64,000 nucleotides of DNA from an uncultured Tolumonas sp. GTDB taxonomy: Bacteria > Pseudomonadota > Gammaproteobacteria > Enterobacterales > Aeromonadaceae. Every line of letters begins with the position of its first letter. Position 1 is the stretch's first letter. A model generated the notes under the pieces. It had not been told where the DNA came from. It was given only the letters and a program-made list of their open reading frames with translations, and searched no databases. The DNA lies in NCBI RefSeq assembly GCF_963676665.1, contig NZ_OY781371.1:186001-250000 (forward strand). The letters are read 5' to 3'. Below, one piece after another: positions 10,136 to 19,157 of the stretch. The position numbers and the translations under genes were made by a program.

Positions 10136-12373
10136 GTGGAAAGGTTGCTGCTGGGAATAGCCTTGGGTATCTGTACTGCATTGTTCTGGCCCGAATTGCC
10201 GCCAATTTGGTTGGGGAGTGCTGTTTTACTCCTCGGGTTGCTCTTACTGTTTCGTTATCGATTCACTGGTGCTGTTTTCTGTGGTCTTGGTTGGGCCGTT
10301 GTTTTTTTTAACCTGCAACTGGGTTGGTTAAAAACTCAACATCTGGAAATACCTGCGCAGCATGAGCTAGATGTAACTGTTACTCAGGCCTATCAGAAAT
10401 CAGATCACCAGCAACTCTTAGTTTCTGCTCAGCAGATCAATCAGCAGGCATTTTGGCTCGAACCGACAATTCGGTTAACGTTAAACAATAATAAATATCG
10501 GCTGAAACGTGGCGATAAACTCCATATTTTGGCAAAACTGAAAATACCCCATGGGTTGGGGAATCCAGCCGGGTTTAATTCTGAGCGCTGGTTGCTGGGG
10601 CAAGGGGTCACAGCGACCGGCACAATCAGTCAACTCGCATTGACCTATCAGGCTAATCACCACTGGCGTGAGCAGTGGCTGGATACATCGCGCCAACTAA
10701 TGCATGAATTTTATCAACCTGAACTATTGATGGCGTTGATTTATGGTGAACAACAGGATGTTGATAAAGACGACTGGCAGACACTTCGTGATACCGGCTT
10801 AATCCATCTCATAGCCATTTCCGGCATGCATATTGGGCTTATTGCTTGGATTGGTATGGCGTTGTCTCGTTTATTGCTGCAACGTTTTGCGGAAAAACTT
10901 CCGGCTATACATTGGTTAATAGGGATGGGTTTTGCGCTGTTATACAGTGCGTTAGCCGATTTTTCAGCACCCACTGTCAGGTCGCTGATCATGCTTGGGA
11001 TCTGGGTGGTGTTAAGACTTTGGCAACGGGAATGGTCAGCAATCCGGATCTGGCTGGTCGCTCTAGCCATTATGCTCACGATTGATCCTTGGTCGGTATT
11101 TTCTGCCGGTAGTTGGCTTTCTTTTATTGCGGTTGGGATCTTAGGTATTGCCGGTTTTTTATGGCGCAAGCCATCTATGTGGCAAATTCAGTGGTTAATG
11201 ACAGTGCTGCTGTTGCCTTTTCAGCTGCTGTTGTTTGATGGCCTGAGTGTCAGCAGTGTTTTAATTAACATTCCTGCTGGGCCATGGTTTACTTTCTCAA
11301 TTGTACCTATTGGACTGGTTTCTGGGTTATTAGTGCCCATTATTCCCGCATTAGCGCGTTTTGGCTTTTGGTTGTGTGATTTGCAGCTGCACTGGTTAAT
11401 GTCCATGTTGGAATGGGTCCAACATTGGGGATCTGGTTGGCTGTCGCTTTCTGCCTATCAACAACGAATGCTGTTCTGGAGTTTGACGGTTTGGCTCATC
11501 TGGCGGTTTACTCCGGTGGTCATAAAGCGCGAATTTGGTTTGTTGTTATTAGCCATCTGCGGATTATTGTTTGCCGGTTGTGAGTCAGAGCCTGACTGGC
11601 GAGTGGATATGCTGGATATCGGGCAAGGGTTATCCGTCTTGGTGAGTCAGGGCAATCGAGCGCTATTGTTTGATACCGGCGATGCGTATCCCGGCGGATA
11701 CAATATGGCTGATGCAGCGATTTTTCCGATGTTGGATTATCATGGAGTCCAGCAGCTAGATTATCTGATCGTGAGCCATCGAGATAAAGATCATGCAGCT
11801 AACTGGCAGCGGATTAACCAAAAATATCCTCAGGCGCATATTGTCTCTTCCGCAAAACTAAATGCAGAGACGCAAATTTGCCAACGCTGGCAGCAATGGG
11901 ACTGGGGTCAGTTACAACTCACTATGTTGTCACCGCAAAATTCATCGGGTGGTGATATAAATGAAGACTCTTGTGTGTTGCGTATTAGTGATGGCAATCA
12001 CAGCGTATTATTAACGGGCGATGTGCAACATCAAGCAGAGTCGGAATTAACTACTTTACCTGCCGGTTTGCTGCGCAGTGATATCTTGTCATCACCCCAT
12101 CATGGCAGTAGGTCATCCTCTTCATTGGCTTTTATTGCAGCGGTTACACCAAAATATGTGGTCCACAGTGCCGGATATCAAAACCGCTGGCATCATCCTC
12201 ATGCGGAAATAGTGGCTCGTTATCTTCACTCGCAACAATGGATCACGGCCACTGATGGCTTGGTCAGCTTTGAAATTAACCAAAATAGTATCGATATTAA
12301 GCCTTTTCGCCGTTCTCAACCTTGGTATCGGCAGATGGATGCTTGGTTAGTCGGCGATCACCCGCTAAAATGA
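10136..12373 (+). CDS. comEC: ComEC/Rec2 family DNA uptake channel
   Basis: ComEC is the inner-membrane channel that carries single-stranded DNA into the cytoplasm during natural transformation. The 745-residue protein has N-terminal membrane helices, an OB-like soluble region, the multi-helix Competence domain (about 195-480) and a C-terminal metallo-beta-lactamase-like domain with SHRDKDHAANW, LLTGDVQHQAE and SPHHGSRSSSS, the last domain probably acting on DNA. The start is GTG after AAGAGA. The stop lies just before msbA, so comEC is the first gene of the msbA-lpxK-ycaR-kdsB operon, as in many gammaproteobacteria where the role in uptake is often untested. Confidence 0.93.
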   Translation: MERLLLGIALGICTALFWPELPPIWLGSAVLLLGLLLLFRYRFTGAVFCGLGWAVVFFNLQLGWLKTQHLEIPAQHELDVTVTQAYQKSDHQQLLVSAQQINQQAFWLEPTIRLTLNNNKYRLKRGDKLHILAKLKIPHGLGNPAGFNSERWLLGQGVTATGTISQLALTYQANHHWREQWLDTSRQLMHEFYQPELLMALIYGEQQDVDKDDWQTLRDTGLIHLIAISGMHIGLIAWIGMALSRLLLQRFAEKLPAIHWLIGMGFALLYSALADFSAPTVRSLIMLGIWVVLRLWQREWSAIRIWLVALAIMLTIDPWSVFSAGSWLSFIAVGILGIAGFLWRKPSMWQIQWLMTVLLLPFQLLLFDGLSVSSVLINIPAGPWFTFSIVPIGLVSGLLVPIIPALARFGFWLCDLQLHWLMSMLEWVQHWGSGWLSLSAYQQRMLFWSLTVWLIWRFTPVVIKREFGLLLLAICGLLFAGCESEPDWRVDMLDIGQGLSVLVSQGNRALLFDTGDAYPGGYNMADAAIFPMLDYHGVQQLDYLIVSHRDKDHAANWQRINQKYPQAHIVSSAKLNAETQICQRWQQWDWGQLQLTMLSPQNSSGGDINEDSCVLRISDGNHSVLLTGDVQHQAESELTTLPAGLLRSDILSSPHHGSRSSSSLAFIAAVTPKYVVHSAGYQNRWHHPHAEIVARYLHSQQWITATDGLVSFEINQNSIDIKPFRRSQPWYRQMDAWLVGDHPLK

Positions 12374-12405
12374 CAGGTCATTTTGCAGCAAGGTTTGAAT
12401 CTTTC

Positions 12406-14175
12406 ATGTCTCACAAAGCACACGATGCAGCGCCGCAAGCCAGTTGGCCTATTCTGAAACGTCTCCTTGGGTATACTGCTGGACGCAAGAAAGGTTTGGT
12501 TATTGCCAGTATTGGTATGGCGGGGTATGCAGGTGTGGATACCTTCATGCTGTCATTGATAAAACCATTATTGGATGATGGTTTAACCGGTAAAGAGCAT
12601 TCGGTCATGATTTGGTTGCCGCTCATGATCATGGGGTTGGTTGCCATGCGAGGGGTGTGTAACTTCATCTCTGACTATTTTATGGCCTGGGTGGGTAATA
12701 CCGTTGTTATGCGGTTGCAGCAACAGGTTTTTTCCCATTTAATGGGCATGCCACTGTCCTTTTTTGACAAAAACAATACCGGTAGTCTGTTGTCTAAAGT
12801 GACCTATGATGCTGGACAAGTCTCTTCTGCTGCCAGTTCAACCTTGATATCACTGATCCGCGAAGGTTGTACCGTTATCGGTTTGCTGGTGTTGATGTTC
12901 TATTATTCCTGGCAATTGTCGCTTATCTTTTTTGTGGTAGGTCCAATCGTTGGTGTGCTTATCTCTGTCATCAGCAAACGGTTTAGAAAGCTGAGTCGGC
13001 AACTACAACATGCAATGGGGAACATCACTACCTCAACAGAGCAGATGCTGCGTGGTCATAAAGAAGTACTGATGTTTGGCGGACAAGAGGTCGAAGCGGA
13101 ACGTTTCACCCGCGTTAGTAACTCTGTGCGTCAGCAAAATATGAAATTGGTAGTTGCTGATGCGGTTGGTTCTCCGATCGTCCAATTCATTGCCTCTACG
13201 GCATTATCGCTCGTTCTTTATCTGGCTACTTTTCCTGAAATCAGCCACCAATTAACGGCGGGTTCATTTGCGGCAGTAATCTCGGCATTATTCGGACTAT
13301 TAAAACCTCTGAAAAGTCTTACACAGGTGAATGTGCAGTTTCAACGGGGTATCGCTGCGTGCCAAAGCTTATTTGATGTGATTGATTTACCTTTGGAAAA
13401 CGACAGTGGGCAACGCGAACTGACCCATGCTGCGGGACAGATCGAATTCCGAAATGTTACTTTCACCTATCCAACCAAAGATGCTCCAGCATTACGCGAG
13501 GTCAGTTTTGCTATTGAACCGGGTAAAACAGTGGCGCTGGTTGGCCGTTCAGGTTCCGGTAAGAGTACGATCGCCAGTTTATTAACCCGCTTTTATGATA
13601 TTCAGCAGGGCCAGATCCTATTGGATGGTCATGATATCTGTGAGTATCGTTTGCGTGATTTACGTCGCCAATTTGCGCTGGTATCACAGAACGTACATTT
13701 ATTTAATGACTCGGTTGCCAACAACATAGCCTACGCGGCAGAAGAACAGTTTACCCGAGAGCAAATTATCGAAGCTGCCAAGTTAGCTAACGCGGATGAA
13801 TTTATTACTAAAATGCCGCAAGGTTACGACACAATCATTGGTGAAAATGGCGCCACACTGTCAGGTGGACAACGTCAGCGTCTGGCGATTGCCCGCGCAT
13901 TATTGCGTGACATGCCAATTTTGTTGTTGGATGAGGCTACTTCAGCACTAGATTCGGAATCAGAACGTCGCATTCAAACCGCGTTGGAATCGCTGACTAA
14001 AAACCGCACCACGTTGGTGATTGCTCATCGCCTTTCTACTATTGAGAAGGCTGATGAAATATTGGTTGTGGATGAAGGCCAGATAGTGGAACGTGGTACC
14101 CATGATCAATTACTGGAAATGGGTGGTGCTTATGCCTTATTACGTCGCACGCAAATGGGCGCACAAGCCTCATGA
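12406..14175 (+). CDS. msbA: Lipid A export ATP-binding/permease protein MsbA
   Basis: MsbA flips core-lipid A across the inner membrane. The protein is a half-size ABC exporter with six membrane helices in the first 330 residues and a nucleotide-binding domain with Walker A near 380 (GRSGSGKST), the signature LSGGQRQRLAIARAL near 485 and LLDEATSALD near 505. The frame is open upstream to 12322 inside comEC, but the ATG at 12406 gives 589 residues and an N terminus aligned with the family. Another in-frame ATG at 12370 overlaps the comEC stop and cannot be excluded, since neither has a strong ribosome binding site. The last four bases overlap lpxK. Confidence 0.95.
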   Translation: MSHKAHDAAPQASWPILKRLLGYTAGRKKGLVIASIGMAGYAGVDTFMLSLIKPLLDDGLTGKEHSVMIWLPLMIMGLVAMRGVCNFISDYFMAWVGNTVVMRLQQQVFSHLMGMPLSFFDKNNTGSLLSKVTYDAGQVSSAASSTLISLIREGCTVIGLLVLMFYYSWQLSLIFFVVGPIVGVLISVISKRFRKLSRQLQHAMGNITTSTEQMLRGHKEVLMFGGQEVEAERFTRVSNSVRQQNMKLVVADAVGSPIVQFIASTALSLVLYLATFPEISHQLTAGSFAAVISALFGLLKPLKSLTQVNVQFQRGIAACQSLFDVIDLPLENDSGQRELTHAAGQIEFRNVTFTYPTKDAPALREVSFAIEPGKTVALVGRSGSGKSTIASLLTRFYDIQQGQILLDGHDICEYRLRDLRRQFALVSQNVHLFNDSVANNIAYAAEEQFTREQIIEAAKLANADEFITKMPQGYDTIIGENGATLSGGQRQRLAIARALLRDMPILLLDEATSALDSESERRIQTALESLTKNRTTLVIAHRLSTIEKADEILVVDEGQIVERGTHDQLLEMGGAYALLRRTQMGAQAS

Positions 14176-15152
14176 TTGAATGGCTCTGGTATCGCCGCAG
14201 TTGGATTAACTGGTTATTTGCACCACTGGCACTACTGTTTGCATTACTGACAACAGCCCGTCGGGGGCTATATCGTGCTGGCTGGATCCGTAGCTATCGG
14301 GCACCTGTACCTGTCATTGTCGTTGGTAATATTACGGTTGGCGGCAACGGGAAAACTCCCGTGGTGTTGTGGCTGGTGGATTTACTCACCAAGGCGGGTT
14401 ATCGGCCTGGTGTGGTCAGTCGTGGTTATGGCGGTAAAGCGCCGCATTATCCTTATTTGTTACACTCTGCAGCTACTGCGGCTGAAGCGGGTGATGAACC
14501 GGTGCTGATTTATCAGCGCTGCGGTTGTCCGGTAGCCGTGGCACCCAAGCGGGCGTCTGCCGTGCAGCTTCTGGTCGAGCAATGCGGTGTTGATGTCATC
14601 ATCTGTGATGATGGTTTGCAGCATTATGCATTACAACGCGATATCGAATTAGCTGTGATGGATGGCGAACGTCGTTTAGGGAACGGCTGGCTGATGCCAA
14701 TGGGGCCATTGCGTGAGACGCCGTCCCGACTACGACAAGTCATGGCGGTTATCTGTAATGGCGGGCAGGCCCGACCTGACGAGATCAAAATGTCGCTACA
14801 ACCCGCGCCATTGCGGAATGTTCGTACCAATCATGTTGCGATAATTACCGGTGCAGTAGATGCGTTGGCCGGCATCGGTTATCCGCCCCGTTTTTTTAAT
14901 AGTCTATTACAGCAAGGTTATGCGCTTAATCAGCAGGTAGCTTACGCTGATCATCAGCAATTTAATGCCGGTGAACTCCAGCAGCGTTTTGCTTTACGCC
15001 CGCTGATCATGACAGAAAAAGATGCGGTGAAATGCCGGGACTTTGCTTTAGAAAATTGGTGGTATCTACCCGTTACCGCACAATTACCGGATAAATTTGC
15101 TACCCGATTACTTGCTCAACTGAAGGAGCTTCGCCATGGCACTGGATTATAA
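14172..15152 (+). CDS. lpxK: Tetraacyldisaccharide 4'-kinase LpxK
   Basis: LpxK phosphorylates the 4' position of the tetraacyl disaccharide to form lipid IVA at the cytoplasmic face of the inner membrane. The 326-residue protein has an N-terminal hydrophobic helix (about 12-28) and a P-loop at about 52-63 ([12 protein letters not shown]) with the typical DDGLQH motif downstream. Its ATG overlaps the msbA stop (ATGA), which couples lipid A synthesis to its exporter. Its 3' end overlaps ycaR. Confidence 0.96.
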   Translation: MIEWLWYRRSWINWLFAPLALLFALLTTARRGLYRAGWIRSYRAPVPVIVVGNITVGGNGKTPVVLWLVDLLTKAGYRPGVVSRGYGGKAPHYPYLLHSAATAAEAGDEPVLIYQRCGCPVAVAPKRASAVQLLVEQCGVDVIICDDGLQHYALQRDIELAVMDGERRLGNGWLMPMGPLRETPSRLRQVMAVICNGGQARPDEIKMSLQPAPLRNVRTNHVAIITGAVDALAGIGYPPRFFNSLLQQGYALNQQVAYADHQQFNAGELQQRFALRPLIMTEKDAVKCRDFALENWWYLPVTAQLPDKFATRLLAQLKELRHGTGL

Positions 15153-15324
15153 ATTACTGGAAATCGTCGCTTGCCCAATCTGTAAAGGCAAACTGAATTA
15201 TGACAAAGAGCGAGCTGAGTTAGTGTGTCGGGCCGATAAACTGGCATATCCGGTGGAAGATGATATTCCGGTATTGCTGGAGAACCGGGCGCGCCAACTG
15301 ACCTCTGATGAGCTGCCATCATGA
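15136..15324 (+). CDS. ycaR: Trm112/YcaR family small zinc-ribbon-like protein
   Basis: This 62-residue protein begins [20 protein letters not shown] and matches the UPF0434 (YcaR) family, related to the Trm112 methyltransferase-activating proteins. One CxxC pair (residues 13 and 16) and a third cysteine near 35 are present. Its role in bacteria is not well defined. It starts inside lpxK (17-base overlap) behind GAAGGAG and its stop overlaps the kdsB start. Confidence 0.9.
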   Translation: MALDYKLLEIVACPICKGKLNYDKERAELVCRADKLAYPVEDDIPVLLENRARQLTSDELPS

Positions 15325-16082
15325 GTTTTGTGGTTGTTATTCCTGCGCGTTATCAATCGACCCGTTTACCCGGTAAACCGTTAGCGGATATTCATGGTCA
15401 ACCGATGATCGCCTGGGTCGTCGAACGCGCTAAGCAAGCAGGCGCGAGCCAAGTCATTGTTGCGGTAGATGATGAGCGTGTTGCCACAGCCGTATCGGCT
15501 TTAGGTGTTGATGTCTGCATGACAGGCAGTCATCATCAGTCTGGCACCGAGCGTCTGGCTGAGGTGTGTGAAAAATATGCGTTTGCACCCGATACCATTG
15601 TGGTGAATGTGCAGGGTGATGAACCATTGATCCCGCCGTCGATCATTAGCCAAGTGGCGAACAATCTGGCGAACACTTCTGCTCCTATGGCAACGCTGGC
15701 AGTGGCGATTGAAGATGAACACGAAGTGTTTAATCCGAATGCCGTTAAAGTGGTGATGGATCAGCAAGGTCATGCGTTGTATTTCAGTCGCGCTACCATT
15801 CCATGGGATCGTGATGGTTTCGCGCAGACGCCAAAACAGCTACGGCATACATTCCTGCGTCACATTGGTATCTATGCTTATCGCGCCGGATTTATCCGCC
15901 AATATGTCAGTTGGCCAGCCAGCCCGTTAGAACAAATTGAATCATTAGAACAGTTGCGGGTGCTCTGGAATGGCGAAAAAATCCATGTCGCTGTCGCAAT
16001 AGAAAACCCGCCTGCCGGTGTAGACACCGCTGAAGATCTGGCGAAGGTTTGTCGCTATCTGGATGAAATTAAACAGAAATAG
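15321..16082 (+). CDS. kdsB: 3-deoxy-manno-octulosonate cytidylyltransferase KdsB
   Basis: KdsB activates Kdo with CTP to CMP-Kdo, the donor for the inner core of lipopolysaccharide. The 253-residue protein starts with the nucleotidyltransferase motif [15 protein letters not shown] and carries [10 protein letters not shown] near 93-102. The ATG overlaps the ycaR stop (ATGA). It is the last gene of the comEC-msbA-lpxK-ycaR-kdsB operon and is followed by a terminator. Confidence 0.97.
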   Translation: MSFVVVIPARYQSTRLPGKPLADIHGQPMIAWVVERAKQAGASQVIVAVDDERVATAVSALGVDVCMTGSHHQSGTERLAEVCEKYAFAPDTIVVNVQGDEPLIPPSIISQVANNLANTSAPMATLAVAIEDEHEVFNPNAVKVVMDQQGHALYFSRATIPWDRDGFAQTPKQLRHTFLRHIGIYAYRAGFIRQYVSWPASPLEQIESLEQLRVLWNGEKIHVAVAIENPPAGVDTAEDLAKVCRYLDEIKQK

Positions 16083-16106
16083 TGATTCAGCACTGTAAAT
16101 GAGCAT

Positions 16107-16134
16107 AAGCCAGAGCGATATCTCTGGCTTTTTT
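16107..16134 (+). terminator. Terminator of the comEC-kdsB operon
   Basis: A perfect 9-bp stem (AAGCCAGAG / CTCTGGCTT, 6-base loop) followed by a T run lies 25 bases after the kdsB stop. Confidence 0.9.
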
Positions 16135-16244
16135 GTTTCTATATTCTTATGCTGAATCGATTCTTCTGTGTTGCTTGCATTTTATGTAACTAAGTGTAAC
16201 ATTGCGCAAACAACTTGCACTCATATCTTCTCAAGGACAGCATC

Positions 16245-17252
16245 ATGAAAATAGGGACCACGCTTGGCGAATTCATCATCAAAAAACAAGCGGATTTTCC
16301 ACATGCCTCTGGTGAACTTAGCTCCTTGCTCGCCTCCATTCGTTTAGCCGCCAAAATTGTAAATCGTGAAATTAACCAGGCCGGTTTAAGCGATATTCTC
16401 GGTGCAATGGGGCGGGCCAATGTGCAAGGTGAAGATCAGCAAAAGCTGGATTGGTTTGCGAACGAGAAATTTAAAGATGCGCTGGCCGCACGCGGTGAAG
16501 TGTGTGGTTTAGCGTCTGAAGAAGAAGATGACTTTGTTGCTTTCGACCCGGTCAGTGGCAAAAAATCAAAATATGTCGTGTTGATCGATCCATTGGATGG
16601 TTCATCCAACATCGATGTAAACGTGTCAGTTGGCACCATTTTTTCTATCTATCGTCGGGTCACCCCCTCTGATCAGCCTGCCACATTGGCCGACTTCTTA
16701 CAGCCGGGTCACCGACAAGTGGCTGCCGGTTATGTGATTTATGGTTCATCAACCATGCTGGTATATAGCACGGGGCAGGGGGTGAATGGCTTTACGCTTG
16801 ATCCTTCTATTGGTTGTTTCTGCTTGTCTCATCCGGATATCAAGATCCCTGAACAGGGTTATTGTTATTCAGTTAACGAAGGTCATTACCTGAAATTCCC
16901 GCAGGGTGTAAAACAATATATCAAGTATTGTCAGGCGGTAGATGAGCAGGAAAAACGCCCGTATACATCGCGCTATATTGGTTCGTTAGTAGCTGATTTC
17001 CATCGTAATTTGTTGAAAGGCGGCATCTACATGTATCCGTCTGGTACTAATGCACCGAAAGGCAAATTACGTTTGTTGTATGAATGCAATCCGATTGCCT
17101 TCTTGGCAGAACAGGCAGGTGGTAAGGCATCTACTGGCCGGACCCGGATCCTGGATTTGGATCCTACTGAATTGCATCAACGTACGCCGTTTTATGTCGG
17201 TTCACGTTTTATGGTAGATAAACTGGAAGAGTTTGTTGCTCAGTATTCGTAA
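16245..17252 (+). CDS. fbp: Fructose-1,6-bisphosphatase class 1
   Basis: This gluconeogenic enzyme hydrolyses fructose 1,6-bisphosphate in the cytoplasm. The 335-residue protein has the metal-binding and active-site motif [19 protein letters not shown] near 110-130 and ends like the family. The frame opens at a TTG at 16215, but the ATG at 16245 is preferred because AAGGAC precedes it and the N terminus ([11 protein letters not shown]) then matches the family. It is a single-gene unit between two terminators. Confidence 0.96.
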   Translation: MKIGTTLGEFIIKKQADFPHASGELSSLLASIRLAAKIVNREINQAGLSDILGAMGRANVQGEDQQKLDWFANEKFKDALAARGEVCGLASEEEDDFVAFDPVSGKKSKYVVLIDPLDGSSNIDVNVSVGTIFSIYRRVTPSDQPATLADFLQPGHRQVAAGYVIYGSSTMLVYSTGQGVNGFTLDPSIGCFCLSHPDIKIPEQGYCYSVNEGHYLKFPQGVKQYIKYCQAVDEQEKRPYTSRYIGSLVADFHRNLLKGGIYMYPSGTNAPKGKLRLLYECNPIAFLAEQAGGKASTGRTRILDLDPTELHQRTPFYVGSRFMVDKLEEFVAQYS

Positions 17253-17273
17253 ATCAGATTTAGCAGTAAAAAC

Positions 17274-17300
17274 AAAGGGCAGCGATTCGCTGCCCTTTTT
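17274..17300. terminator. Bidirectional terminator between fbp and gltA
   Basis: A perfect 11-bp inverted repeat (AAAGGGCAGCG / CGCTGCCCTTT, 3-base loop) with T-rich flanks on both strands lies between the convergent fbp and gltA genes. Confidence 0.9.
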
Positions 17301-17330
17301 ATATTTAAGTAATTAGTTAATCAATAACAA

Positions 17331-18623
17331 CTATTTACGTTTGTTCAGTGGTAATACAGTACGGGTTGGGGCACCGGTATATAACTGACGCGGACGGCCA
17401 ATTTTGCTGGCTGGATCAGCCTGCATTTCCAACCAATGAGAAATCCAGCCGATGGTACGCGCCAGGGCGAAGATAACGGTAAACATGGATGTTGGAATGC
17501 CGATCGCATTCAGGATGATACCGGAATAGAAGTCGACGTTCGGGTACAGTTTTTTCTCGATAAAATACGGATCAGACAGTGCAATACGTTCCAGTTCCAT
17601 TGCGACATCCAGCAATGGATGGTTGCTGATGTTCAACTCCTGCAATACCGCATGACAAGTATCACGCATAACTACTGCTCGTGGGTCGTAGTTGCGATAA
17701 ACACGATGACCAAAGCCCATCAGACGGAATGGATCATTCTTATCTTTAGCGCGCGCAATAAAATGTGGGATCCGTTCAACAGAGCCGATTTCCTGCAGCA
17801 TCTTCAGACAAGCTTCGTTAGCACCACCGTGTGCTGGGCCCCACAAAGATGCGATACCTGCAGCGATACAAGCAAATGGATTGGCACCAGAAGAGCCGGC
17901 CAAACGCACGCTGGAGGTCGACGCATTCTGTTCGTGGTCAGCATGCAGTACAAAGATAATATCCATCGCACGCTCAATAACCGGGTTCACACGATATTCT
18001 TCACAAGGCACAGCAAACATCATGTGCAGGAAGTTACCGGCATAACTCAGATCATTACGTGGATAGATGAACGGCTGTCCCATCGAATATTTATAAGACA
18101 TCGCAGCCAGTGTCGGCATTTTAGAAATCAGACGATATGCCGCTACTTCACGGTGCTGTTCATGACTGATATCCAATTCGTCGTGGTAGAACGCAGATAA
18201 AGCACCTGCAACCCCACACATAACGGCCATTGGATGCGAGTCACGACGGAATGCTTTGAACAGTGATGTGATCTGTTCATGCACCATGGTATGGCGAGTC
18301 ACCATATAACGGAATTTGTCGTACTGTTCTTTGTTCGGCAGTTCGCCATTCAGCAGCAGATAACAGACTTCCAGATAATTCGAATCTTTCGCCAGTTCAG
18401 CAATAGGATAACCACGATACAACAGAATACCGGCATCACCATCAATATAGGTGAGCTTTGAAGTACAGGATGCAGTCGACAGGAAACCTGGATCGTAAGT
18501 GAAATAGCCGTGTTCCCCTAATGCGCGAACATCGATTACCTCAGGACCTTCGGTTCCTGACAGGATTGGCAATTCGATCGGCTCTTGACCGGGGATGTGC
18601 AGGGTGGCTACTTTATTAGCCAT
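17331..18623 (-). CDS. gltA: Citrate synthase (type II, hexameric)
   Basis: Citrate synthase condenses acetyl-CoA and oxaloacetate at the entry of the TCA cycle. The 430-residue protein carries the active-site regions [13 protein letters not shown] and [16 protein letters not shown], and its length and N-terminal domain fit the NADH-sensitive gammaproteobacterial type. The frame could begin 6 codons earlier, but the ATG at 18623 sits behind AAGGAG. It is divergent from sucABCD across a 534-base gap. In many relatives sdhCDAB lies in this gap, but here it does not. Confidence 0.97.
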   Translation of the reverse strand: MANKVATLHIPGQEPIELPILSGTEGPEVIDVRALGEHGYFTYDPGFLSTASCTSKLTYIDGDAGILLYRGYPIAELAKDSNYLEVCYLLLNGELPNKEQYDKFRYMVTRHTMVHEQITSLFKAFRRDSHPMAVMCGVAGALSAFYHDELDISHEQHREVAAYRLISKMPTLAAMSYKYSMGQPFIYPRNDLSYAGNFLHMMFAVPCEEYRVNPVIERAMDIIFVLHADHEQNASTSSVRLAGSSGANPFACIAAGIASLWGPAHGGANEACLKMLQEIGSVERIPHFIARAKDKNDPFRLMGFGHRVYRNYDPRAVVMRDTCHAVLQELNISNHPLLDVAMELERIALSDPYFIEKKLYPNVDFYSGIILNAIGIPTSMFTVIFALARTIGWISHWLEMQADPASKIGRPRQLYTGAPTRTVLPLNKRK

Positions 18624-19157
18624 GGCAAGTCTCCTTTGCAATTAATGTAAAAGCGGTAGTCGCGAGGAATAGCTACGCGAAACGTTTTTGTATTGTTCCT
18701 TTATAGTTCGTATAAACGCTATTGCGCTTGATAGCAATAAAAAATCCTTACTGCGTCACACTTATTTCAACCATCCTGATGCACTTTGTCAATTTTATAG
18801 CGATACCTAAATGTATGAATGGTCACAGTTTGGGAGCTTAGTTCATAAAATTGTGTTTCTAATAGGTTAAATTTTTGTAATGAATTGGGATAGCTGAATA
18901 TACTGAATGGGCTGTTGCTTTATATCCGTAAACAGCGGCAGAAATGAGTAAACAAGATTGTTTTTTGAGCATTAAAGTTACCTTATTCGCTCTGTGATTG
19001 CCGTAACAGTAACAGGCAATCATAATATGTTGAATATAAAAGGAACCTTTTCATCCTGAAGGCAAAACTGAGTGAAATTAGTGCCGTTTTCAGGTGATTC
19101 ATCCGGTCAGATGAAAAACACTGATGACCGGACTGGCTGTCGGTCAAAGGAAACCAA
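18624..19157. other. Long gltA-sucA intergenic region without genes
   Basis: This 534-base, AT-rich gap separates divergent gltA and sucA. I see no remnant of sdhCDAB and no convincing reading frame. On the gltA side there are two small inverted repeats, CGCG...CGCG at about 18660-18678 and GCTAT...ATAGC at about 18718-18735. On the sucA side there is a leader with alternative hairpins, listed separately. The region should hold the promoters of both TCA units. Confidence 0.7.
19102..19146 (+). promoter_or_regulatory. Alternative hairpins in the sucA leader
   Basis: TCCGGTCA (19102-19109) and TGACCGGA (19125-19132) form a perfect 8-bp stem with a 15-base loop. A second copy of CGGTCA lies at 19141-19146 and touches the ribosome binding site AAAGGA. 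TGACCG can pair with either copy, so two hairpins exclude each other. This could be a translational switch or a set of binding sites for a protein; the sequence alone does not decide. Confidence 0.45.
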
